Shown: positions 1-5,530 of the stretch, in pieces
How positions within the stretch are numbered: the stretch's first letter is position 1
Layout: each line of letters opens with the position of its first letter
Source of the DNA: an uncultured Prevotella sp.
GTDB lineage: Bacteria; Bacteroidota; Bacteroidia; Bacteroidales; Bacteroidaceae
Direction: 5' to 3'
Length of the DNA stretch: 15,212 bases
Assembly (NCBI GenBank): GCA_937901345.1
Contig: CALCHM010000026.1
Coordinates: 1-15,212, forward strand
Program-made: the position numbers and the translations under genes
Notes under the pieces: model-generated
The model's database searches: none
Told to the model about the DNA's origin: nothing
What the model saw: only the letters and a program-made list of their open reading frames with translations

Positions 1-625
1 CGATAATTTCCTTCTTCTGTTGTTCCAATTCAGCTTCGATAAGAGCCTTGTGAGAAACAACAACGTTCTTGAATTCCTGGTTGATCTTAACCACCTGGAA
101 TTCCATTGTCTTACCAACGAATACATCGTAATCACGGATGGGCTTAACGTCAATCTGAGAACCGGGAAGGAACGCTTCGATGCCGAATACGTCAACAATC
201 ATACCACCCTTAGTGCGGCACTTGATGTAACCCTTAACGATTTCTTGTGATTCGAGAGCAGCATTAACGCGATCCCAAGACTTAGAAGCACGTGCCTTAT
301 TGTGAGAAAGAAGGAGCTGACCCTTTACGCCTTCGAGGCTTTCAACGTAAACTTCAACTGTATCACCTACAGCGAGTTCGGGGTTGTAACGGAATTCAGA
401 AGCGTTGATGATACCATCGCTCTTATAACCGATATTAACTACAACTTCGCGCTTGTTAATAGCCTTAACAACGCCATCAACCACTTCGTTTTCGCTTACG
501 CGACCGAGGGTTGTTTCGTAGGCAGCTGTGAGCTCTTCGATGCTCTTTTCACCTGCTACGTTGCCGCTTTCGAAAGATTCCCAATCGAAATCAGCCAAGG
601 GAGCTACATTCTTAAAATTTTCCAT
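1..625 (-). CDS. rpsA: 30S ribosomal protein S1, N-terminal part (runs off the left edge)
   Basis: The minus strand reads an open frame of 208 codons from an ATG at 625 to the window edge with no stop, so the 3' part of the gene is missing. S1 binds mRNA on the small ribosomal subunit through a chain of S1 (OB-fold) domains. Two are visible: residues about 45-112 (starts VVDGVVKAINKREVVVNIGY) and about 127-195 (VKGYIKCRTKGGMIVDVFGI), after a short acidic N-terminus (MENFKNVAPLADFDWESFES). The repeated pattern G.V..I....V.V.IG.K..G.I is typical of the family. The start is chosen because it gives the usual Bacteroidetes S1 N-terminus and follows an A-rich leader. A promoter box lies about 90 bases upstream. 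Apparent plus-strand frames here are shadows of this gene. Confidence 0.95.
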   Translation of the reverse strand, partial: MENFKNVAPLADFDWESFESGNVAGEKSIEELTAAYETTLGRVSENEVVDGVVKAINKREVVVNIGYKSDGIINASEFRYNPELAVGDTVEVYVESLEGVKGQLLLSHNKARASKSWDRVNAALESQEIVKGYIKCRTKGGMIVDVFGIEAFLPGSQIDVKPIRDYDVFVGKTMEFQVVKINQEFKNVVVSHKALIEAELEQQKKEII

Positions 626-670
626 TTGTTTGTTTTGTTTTGAAATTAAACAAGTTAGACATTATGTTTC

Positions 671-696
671 TTATTTGCGCATCCACCTCATAGGTG
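671..696 (-). promoter_or_regulatory. rpsA leader with a small hairpin and a six-codon upstream ORF
   Basis: Between the predicted rpsA promoter and its start codon, the transcript contains CACCT-ATG-AGGTG (684-696), a 5-bp stem with a 3-base loop. The ATG in the loop opens a short frame, MRWMRK followed by TAA (691 down to 671). These are direct observations. A regulatory role, such as autogenous control of S1, is only inference; a six-codon frame can arise by chance. Confidence 0.25.
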
Positions 697-714
697 AAAT
701 TTGCAATTCGGGTG

Positions 715-722
715 CAAAATTA
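715..722 (-). promoter_or_regulatory. Bacteroidetes -7 promoter box for rpsA
   Basis: The minus strand reads TAATTTTG, a full match to the Bacteroidetes -7 consensus TAnnTTTG, and is followed by C as in four other boxes in this window. A start point just downstream would give an rpsA leader of about 80-90 bases. No convincing TTTG -33 element is visible at the expected spacing. Confidence 0.65.
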
Positions 723-818
723 CAACTAATTCTTTGATTGAAAAAATGTTTGCCTTCCTTATTTTCTGAAATACACGTATTTTCTGCTAGTTGTGTATGA
801 GAGTGGAGGGAAACTACA

Positions 819-1331
819 TCAAGAATCTCGTACCATAATAACTTCGTACCCCCTTTTTTGCAATTCAGATATTTTGAGGGAAAGATTGTTGTTAATAGTG
901 GAGCGTAGAAATGTTATGTAGTATCCAGATTTAGTTTTGTCAAGGAAAGATTCTTTGAATATCTCTGTAATGACTACGGCATCTTCATCGTAAGCAACGA
1001 AGAAACCTCCATAATCAAACAAGTAGAGTGCTTGTTTCTTTTCTTTAAGTTGTAAGAAATCTTTATGCAACATACCTGCGTGGATGTATTCAACATCATA
1101 TTTTTCTTCATTGTTGGTTTGAGGGAGTTGACTCATATTATTAGTTTTTGGTTTAATGGTTATTTCTAAATCTAATGCTTCGCAGAGTTTTTCGATGTTA
1201 GAGATTCTTAAATCTCTTCTTCCAAGTTCAATATCAACAATGTAAGGTGCGTACTTGCCTATTTTATCTGCTAATTCTTTTTGTGACAGACCTTTTCGCA
1301 TTCTAGCTTCTCTAAATAAAGTGTAATTCAT
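819..1331 (-). CDS. XRE-family HTH protein with a MutS N-terminal-like C-terminal domain
   Basis: This encodes a 170-residue soluble protein. Residues about 5-60 form a Cro/C1-type helix-turn-helix (FREARMRKGLSQKELADKIG, then the recognition-helix region YAPYIVDIELGRRDLRISNI), so DNA binding is likely. A linker (61-90) leads to a second domain. Residues 100-118 (QALYLFDYGGFFVAYDEDA) align by eye with the MutS domain I core, whose usual form is LLFRxGDFYExFxxDA. The end (LKISELQKRGYEVIMVRDS) resembles the MutS segment L..YL.KLV.AGYKVAICEQ. The mismatch-contacting Phe is kept (F110) but the Glu two residues later is Val (V112), so normal mismatch reading is unlikely. An in-frame ATG at 1370 would give 13 more residues, but the promoter box (1356-1363) lies inside that extension, so 1331 is preferred. 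The HTH is confident; the MutS likeness is moderate; the function is unknown. Confidence 0.85.
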   Translation of the reverse strand: MNYTLFREARMRKGLSQKELADKIGKYAPYIVDIELGRRDLRISNIEKLCEALDLEITIKPKTNNMSQLPQTNNEEKYDVEYIHAGMLHKDFLQLKEKKQALYLFDYGGFFVAYDEDAVVITEIFKESFLDKTKSGYYITFLRSTINNNLSLKISELQKRGYEVIMVRDS

Positions 1332-1355
1332 AATTAATTCCTTTTTAAATTTCTG

Positions 1356-1387
1356 CAAAATTACAAACAATTATATCAAATACAAAA
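1356..1387 (-). promoter_or_regulatory. Promoter of the XRE/MutS-like gene (-33 and -7)
   Basis: On the minus strand TTTTG (1387-1383), a 19-base spacer and TAATTTTG (1363-1356) match the Bacteroidetes -33/-7 pattern. Transcription would start near 1349, about 18 bases before the ATG at 1331. That placement excludes the longer reading from 1370. Confidence 0.75.
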
Positions 1388-1554
1388 TATTATATATTTA
1401 AATTCACGAGATACAATCTATAATATAGTTCAGTTTTAGGTGTGCTTTTAGACGCCTTCAGCGTCATTGATGATTAGTGATTCATAACTTAAGCAATTGC
1501 TATATTATTGCAAAAAATAACCTTATATAATATGGAGTGTTCCCCGAAAAATAG

Positions 1555-1562
1555 TAAATTTG
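1555..1562 (+). promoter_or_regulatory. -7 promoter box for the sugar kinase
   Basis: TAAATTTG matches TAnnTTTG and sits 35 bases before the kinase ATG at 1598. No clear -33 TTTG is seen upstream. The rest of the 1332-1597 gap is AT-rich. It holds a small inverted repeat GACGC-CTTCA-GCGTC at 1451-1465, too weak to name. Confidence 0.55.
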
Positions 1563-1597
1563 TGGGTAGAATGTAAAACCTAAATTCTTTACCGATC

Positions 1598-2431
1598 ATG
1601 TACACCCTTATTGCCGATAGCGGAAGCACAAAGACCGAGTGGGCACTCTTGAATGAGCGTCAGATGATTCGTACGCTCACCACGGAGGGGATGAATCCCT
1701 TTGTTATGGACGATGCCGCCATTCTGCGCATTTTGACGGAGCAATTATTGCCTCGCTTGAGTGAGTTGCGACCTGAGCGCGTGTATTTTTATGGTGCGGG
1801 GTGTAAGGACCATCAGATTGGGCGCATACGGCGCTTATTAACCGATGTTTTAGGAGCACAGAAGGTGGAAGTAGCGAGCGATATGTTGGGTGCGGCGCGA
1901 AGCGTGTGTGGTAAGTCGGCAGGTGTGGTGTGCATCATGGGTACGGGGAGCAATTCGTGCTTGTATGATGGTGTGCACATTGTTGCTAACGTGTCTCCCT
2001 TGGGGTATATCTTAGGGGATGAAGGTAGTGGTGCCTCTCTGGGCAAATTGCTCGTGGGCGAGGTAATGAAAGGTGATTTGGGGTATTTGCGTGAGCAACT
2101 ATTTGAATCGTTAGGCATTGACGAAACCTCCCTGATTGAGCGCGTATATCGCAAACCGTTGGCCAATCGCTTCTTGGCGAGTTTGACACCCTTCCTTCAC
2201 GAACACCTTAATGATTCGAGGGTGCGAAAGGTCGTGGTGGATGAATTTGTACGCTTCTTCCATCGCAATGTGCGACACTATGCACGCCCAGATTTAACCG
2301 TCAATTTTGCGGGAAGCATTGCATGGTGGTTTGCTGATGAACTCAAAGAGGCTGCTTCTGTTGCGGAATATAAGGTAGGTCAAATTATCCAAAAGCCCTT
2401 GGAGGGATTGGTGGAATATCACTTGGGGTAG
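1598..2431 (+). CDS. BadF/BadG-type ATPase, probable N-acetylglucosamine kinase
   Basis: This is a 277-residue cytoplasmic kinase of the ASKHA fold that would phosphorylate an amino sugar with ATP. The N-terminal phosphate loop is IADSGSTKTEW (residues 5-15, D7 with STKT at 10-13). A second Asp motif is ASDMLGAAR (93-101, D95, the likely catalytic base). The third is IMGTGSNS (113-120), followed by GYILGDEGSGASLG (136-149), the adenosine-side signature of the BadF/BadG/BcrA/BcrD family. The length matches short Bacteroidetes N-acetylglucosamine kinase-like proteins. It is monocistronic, with its own promoter, and converges on rng. It would feed GlcNAc from cell-wall or glycan recycling into metabolism. 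The family is certain; the substrate is inferred, since glucosamine and related sugars are alternatives. Confidence 0.85.
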   Translation: MYTLIADSGSTKTEWALLNERQMIRTLTTEGMNPFVMDDAAILRILTEQLLPRLSELRPERVYFYGAGCKDHQIGRIRRLLTDVLGAQKVEVASDMLGAARSVCGKSAGVVCIMGTGSNSCLYDGVHIVANVSPLGYILGDEGSGASLGKLLVGEVMKGDLGYLREQLFESLGIDETSLIERVYRKPLANRFLASLTPFLHEHLNDSRVRKVVVDEFVRFFHRNVRHYARPDLTVNFAGSIAWWFADELKEAASVAEYKVGQIIQKPLEGLVEYHLG

Positions 2432-2538
2432 CATTTCTTGTATTGCGTGGAAATTCCCGGTTGCAATTACAGGTTGATTACAAGGATTTGCACAATGGGA
2501 TGGAGCATGTTCAAGGAGGTCTGCTTAGAGAAAAGAAA

Positions 2539-2585
2539 AAAGGTGTCACGTCAAGCATGGCGTGGCACCTTTATTGCGTTTTTTT
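2539..2585. terminator. Strong hairpin between the converging kinase and rng genes
   Basis: AAAGGTGTCACG (2539-2550) pairs with CGTGGCACCTTT (2561-2572) around a 10-base loop. The stem is 12 bp with a single G-T wobble. A T-run follows on the plus strand (2579-2585), and an A-run precedes the stem, which gives a T-run on the minus strand. It can therefore serve both convergent transcripts. The remaining gap from 2432 to 2538 shows nothing recognisable. Confidence 0.85.
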
Positions 2586-2604
2586 GTAGAAGGGGATGGA
2601 AATG

Positions 2605-4176
2605 TTAGTTCATTTCATTCTCTTCCTTCATGTCAATTTCTTGTCTGTCCTTGTCGTAGAACTTATATTCAAGGAAGGAGAGTTGTTGGTTGGGGATGAG
2701 ATGTACTCCGAACCCATATTTCAACTTCCAAAGTAGTTTACGAGATAGGAATCCTTTGTTGATGTATGCTTCTACGAATGGGTGAATGTGGAGGTAGAAC
2801 TTCTTTATTTTTAAGCGGTTGACCATCATGTCGATTTTGTTTTCAATCATATCGACAAAGAGGAGGCTTGCTTTGATTTTACCTGTTCCACCACATGTTG
2901 GACACGTTTCTTCGACATTGATATTCATGGCGGGGCGCACACGTTGTCGGGTGATTTGCATAAGTCCGAACTTTGAGAGCGGTAGGATGTTATGCTTTGC
3001 TCTGTCGTGTTGCATATTTTCGCACATGCGCTCGTAGAGTTTTTGGCGATTCTCTGCCAATGCCATGTCAATAAAGTCCACCACAATAATACCTCCCATA
3101 TCGCGCAAACGTAATTGGCGTGCCAATTCGTCGGCGGCTCCAAGGTTGACATCTAAGGCGTTCGCTTCTTGTCCGTCGGGGGATTTTGAGCGATTGCCAC
3201 TATTGATGTCCACAACATGTAGGGCTTCGGTTTGCTCAATAATCATGTAGGCGCCGTGCTTGTAGGTGACGGTTCTGCCCAATGATGATTTGATTTGTTT
3301 GGTGACTGAATAATTGTCAAAGATGGGTACCTGACCTGTGTACTTCTTCACGATGCCGGCACTTTCGGGGGAAATGAGCGTCACGTAATCCTTAACCTCG
3401 TTATAAACATGTTCATCGTTGATGATGATGTTTTCATAGGACGGGTTAAAAAGGTCGCGAATCATTCCGACGGTGCGACTTGTCTCTTCAAATACGCATG
3501 CGGGGCATTGCTGAACTTGACGTGCGCGCGCTACGGTGTCTTCCCAGCGCTTCAGCAATACTTTTAATTCTTGTTCGAGTTCGTCAACGCGTTTACCTTC
3601 AGCAACGGTGCGGATGATGACACTAAAATTCTTAGGTTTGATGGAGTGCATCAATTGTTTGAGGCGTGCGCGCTCACTATCGCTCTTGATTTTTGTAGAG
3701 ACATTAATTTTGTCGGCAAAGGGAATGAGCACCAAGTAGCGTCCTGCAAAAGAAAGTTCGCACGTGAGGCGAGGTCCTTTTGTGTTGATGGGTTCTTTGA
3801 CCACTTGCACCAAGATTTCTTGTCCTTGCTTGAGGTGATCTTGAATCTGACCTTCCTTTTCAAGAAGAGGACCTGCTTGGATGCGTGAAATTTGAGGTTG
3901 GTGTTTCCCTGCGCGCAGAATGTCTGTAAATTTTTCAAGCGCTCGGTAGTGTGTTCCAAGGTCGAGGTAGTGGAGAAAGGCGTCTTTCTCGTGTCCCACA
4001 TTCACGAAGCATGCATTGAGTCCTGGCATTATTTTTCGAACTTTTGCCAGGTAGATGTTACCAACCGCAAAATTTTCTTCTCGTGCCTCTTGTTGAAATT
4101 CCACGAGTTTTTGGTCTTCCAAGAGTGCGATAGATATTTCTTTGGGTTGAACATCAACAATAACTTCGCTTTTCAT
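2605..4176 (-). CDS. rng: Ribonuclease G (RNase E/G family)
   Basis: This is a 523-residue single-strand-specific endoribonuclease acting in rRNA maturation and mRNA decay. It has an N-terminal RNase H-like segment (MKSEVIVDVQPKEISIALLE), then an S1 RNA-binding domain at about 38-125 (GNIYLAKVRKIMPGLNACFV). The DNase I-like catalytic core carries the two metal-binding Asp: D323 in VVDINSGN and D367 in IIVVDFIDM. The Zn-link CPTCGG (C425, C428), which joins subunits of the RNase E/G tetramer, is intact. The C-terminus lacks the long degradosome scaffold of RNase E, and the length is normal for Bacteroidetes RNase G. No promoter box is seen in the 267 bases upstream, so it may be transcribed with the HU and 29-codon genes. 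The start at MKSE fits the family and leaves no conserved sequence upstream. Confidence 0.95.
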   Translation of the reverse strand: MKSEVIVDVQPKEISIALLEDQKLVEFQQEAREENFAVGNIYLAKVRKIMPGLNACFVNVGHEKDAFLHYLDLGTHYRALEKFTDILRAGKHQPQISRIQAGPLLEKEGQIQDHLKQGQEILVQVVKEPINTKGPRLTCELSFAGRYLVLIPFADKINVSTKIKSDSERARLKQLMHSIKPKNFSVIIRTVAEGKRVDELEQELKVLLKRWEDTVARARQVQQCPACVFEETSRTVGMIRDLFNPSYENIIINDEHVYNEVKDYVTLISPESAGIVKKYTGQVPIFDNYSVTKQIKSSLGRTVTYKHGAYMIIEQTEALHVVDINSGNRSKSPDGQEANALDVNLGAADELARQLRLRDMGGIIVVDFIDMALAENRQKLYERMCENMQHDRAKHNILPLSKFGLMQITRQRVRPAMNINVEETCPTCGGTGKIKASLLFVDMIENKIDMMVNRLKIKKFYLHIHPFVEAYINKGFLSRKLLWKLKYGFGVHLIPNQQLSFLEYKFYDKDRQEIDMKEENEMN

Positions 4177-4230
4177 TATGTGTTGTTTGTTTATTGATTG
4201 TTTTCTTCGAGAGGGGAAGAAGGTGTTTGA

Positions 4231-4326
4231 TATTCCTAGAACTTCTAGATTCCTAGATATTCTATACGTTCTACATGATTTATGTAATCTAAAAAACCTG
4301 GATGTTCTAGAATCTAGAAATTCTTG
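4231..4326. repeat. Degenerate TTCTAGA-word repeat in the rng upstream gap
   Basis: The stretch is built from variants of ATTCCTAGA, ACTTCTAGA and GTTCTAGA. It includes a perfect 15-base palindrome TTCTAGAATCTAGAA at 4305-4319. It codes for nothing. It is one of several gap-specific repeat tracts in this window. Its function is unknown. Confidence 0.6.
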
Positions 4327-4376
4327 ATGCTACCCTGATTTTCCCCTTTGTGAAGCCTCAATCACTTAATACAAGT

Positions 4377-4420
4377 AAGAACAAACCTGAACACCCGTAG
4401 AGATTATCAAGTTTGTTCTT
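4377..4420. repeat. 13-bp inverted repeat, possible terminator after the 29-codon gene
   Basis: AAGAACAAACCTG (4377-4389) is repeated in inverted form at 4408-4420 (CAAGTTTGTTCTT) with one mismatch and an 18-base loop. It lies 24 bases past the stop of the small basic gene on the minus strand. The hairpin would be stable, but no T-tract follows on that strand, so it may be an attenuator or processing site rather than a true terminator. Confidence 0.45.
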
Positions 4421-4443
4421 AATTCCTTTAGACAAGCAAATGT

Positions 4444-4533
4444 TTACTTGCTCTTATGTCTGTTCTTGCGTAATCTTTTTTTACGCTTGTGAGTAGACAT
4501 TTTGTGTCTTTTTTTCTTCTTTCCGTTAGGCAT
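4444..4533 (-). CDS. 29-residue highly basic conserved protein, probable ribosome-associated (AURKAIP1/COX24-like)
   Basis: The minus strand encodes 29 codons. The start is MPNGKKKKRHKMSTHKRKKR and the end is LRKNRHKSK, followed by TAA. Nineteen of the residues are Lys, Arg or His. From memory this matches tiny Bacteroidetes proteins carried in databases as AURKAIP1/COX24-domain proteins, related to mitochondrial mS38 and mycobacterial bS22, which sit on rRNA. The core KKKRHKMSTHKRKKRLRKNR fits that pattern of basic helix. It is 36 bases downstream of the HU gene and likely co-transcribed. An internal ATG (at 4500) would give only 18 residues; the MPNG start is preferred because it matches the remembered homologs. 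The reading is solid; the ribosomal role is inference. Confidence 0.8.
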   Translation of the reverse strand: MPNGKKKKRHKMSTHKRKKRLRKNRHKSK

Positions 4534-4569
4534 AATAGTAGTAGTTAAAATGAGTAAATATTTTCTTTA

Positions 4570-4842
4570 TTACTTGATATCCTCCATGAAAGTCTTCGCG
4601 GGTTTGAAGGCGGGGATATTATGTTCGGGGATGATGATAGTTGTGTTTTTAGAGATGTTGCGTGCTGTTTTTTGTGCGCGCTTTTTCAAAATAAAACTAC
4701 CAAATCCACGGAGATAAACGTTTTCACCCTCTGCGAGTGATTCCTTCACACTAGTCATGAATGCTTCCACTGTAGTGAGGATTGTAGCTTTGTCGATACC
4801 AGTCTTTTGCTGGATATCGCTTACGATGTCTGCCTTAGTCAT
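4570..4842 (-). CDS. HU-family histone-like DNA-binding protein
   Basis: This is a 90-residue nucleoid protein of the HU/IHF family, which binds and bends DNA as a dimer. The N-terminal helical dimerisation part is MTKADIVSDIQQKTGIDKAT (1-20) and the following helix VEAFMTSVKESLAEG. The family signature comes next (VYLRGFGSFILKKRAQKTAR, about 43-62). The beta arm carries the usual Pro that intercalates in DNA (IIIPEHNIPAFKPAK). The length is the normal 90. It is preceded by its own promoter box and followed on the same strand by the 29-codon basic gene, then rng. HU, hupA or hupB naming cannot be decided from the sequence. Confidence 0.93.
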   Translation of the reverse strand: MTKADIVSDIQQKTGIDKATILTTVEAFMTSVKESLAEGENVYLRGFGSFILKKRAQKTARNISKNTTIIIPEHNIPAFKPAKTFMEDIK

Positions 4843-4901
4843 CTTTAGGTTCTTCTTTTATAGTTTGTTATAAGTCTAGATGCTTTCTGTTTAAGCGAGT
4901 G

Positions 4902-4909
4902 CAAAATTA
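4902..4909 (-). promoter_or_regulatory. -7 promoter box for the HU gene or unit
   Basis: The minus strand reads TAATTTTG followed by C, matching TAnnTTTG, 59 bases before the HU start codon. No TTTG is seen at 19-base spacing. It probably drives HU, the small basic gene and perhaps rng. Confidence 0.6.
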
Positions 4910-4998
4910 TACTTTTTACTTGATAAGAAGAAGTCTTTTGCAGATTATTTTTTTAGTTTTCAACGAACTACGCTATTTGGACCTCAAAAAAGTACTTT

Positions 4999-5439
4999 TT
5001 ATTGCACTACAGGTATCTTATTTATGCGGTTGATGTGACGTCCACCTTCAAATTCTGTGTTCAAGAATTCGTCCATAATTTCCTTTGCGGTGTCCGTATC
5101 GATGTAGCGACCGGGCATAACGAGCACGTTCGCATCGTTGTGGAGGCGTGTCATGTGGGCAATTTCGGGTATCCATACAAGAGCAGCACGAACGTGAGCA
5201 TGCTTGTTGAGCGTCATTGAGATACCTTCACCACTACCACAGATGGCGATACCCTTACTTACTTCACCGTCCTTCATGCCAAGGGCGAGGGCGTGAGCAA
5301 AGTCGGGATAGTCGCAAGACGCTTCGCTATCTGTGCCGTAATCCTTATAAGCAATGCCCTTAGCGTCAAGATATTGCTTTACGTATTGTTTGAGTTCGAA
5401 ACCCGCGTGGTCGCTTGCAAGTCCAATAATTGTAGTCAT
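4999..5439 (-). CDS. rpiB: Ribose 5-phosphate isomerase B
   Basis: This 146-residue enzyme interconverts ribose 5-phosphate and ribulose 5-phosphate in the non-oxidative pentose phosphate pathway. It shows the RpiB/LacAB signature. The N-terminal strand is IGLASDHAGFELK (D10, H11). The active-site loop is ICGSGEGISMTLNKH (64-80) with the catalytic Cys at 67 and the phosphate-binding GSG. Also present are H100 in TRLHNDANVLVMPGR, which would help open the sugar ring, and R111. Family length is about 145-150. It lies 91 bases downstream of transketolase on the same strand and is probably co-transcribed. The stop overlaps an AT-rich palindrome AAAAAGTACTTTTT (4987-5000), a weak candidate terminator. 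Confidence 0.95.
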   Translation of the reverse strand: MTTIIGLASDHAGFELKQYVKQYLDAKGIAYKDYGTDSEASCDYPDFAHALALGMKDGEVSKGIAICGSGEGISMTLNKHAHVRAALVWIPEIAHMTRLHNDANVLVMPGRYIDTDTAKEIMDEFLNTEFEGGRHINRINKIPVVQ

Positions 5440-5470
5440 ATTCTCTTATGGTTTTGAGGTTGAGAGACCT

Positions 5471-5530
5471 GATGTTCAGAAGTTCTGGTGTTCAGAAGTT
5501 CGATGTTCTGATGTTCAGAGGTTCTGAAGG
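5471..5530. repeat. Degenerate GTTCAGAAGTTC repeat between tkt and rpiB
   Basis: The 13-mer TGTTCAGAAGTTC occurs exactly at 5473-5485 and 5489-5501. Around it are further GATGTTC(T/A)G and GGTTCTGAAGG words. It fills most of the short gap inside the presumed tkt-rpiB operon. It does not code and has no spacer-repeat pattern. Confidence 0.65.

Noticed and set aside
302..643. Plus-strand frame of 113 codons
   Set aside because: It is antisense to the rpsA reading frame, which gives a clear S1 protein.
769..782. AAATAC-AC-GTATTT as terminator of the XRE gene
   Set aside because: All but two pairs are A-T and no T-run follows on the minus strand.
1332..1370. Longer N-terminus for the XRE gene from the ATG at 1370
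   Set aside because: The best promoter -7 box (1356-1363) lies inside it, so that ATG would not be in the transcript.
1451..1465. GACGC-CTTCA-GCGTC as a terminator or operator
   Set aside because: Only five base pairs, no T-run, and between two divergent promoters where no transcript is expected to end; chance is likely.
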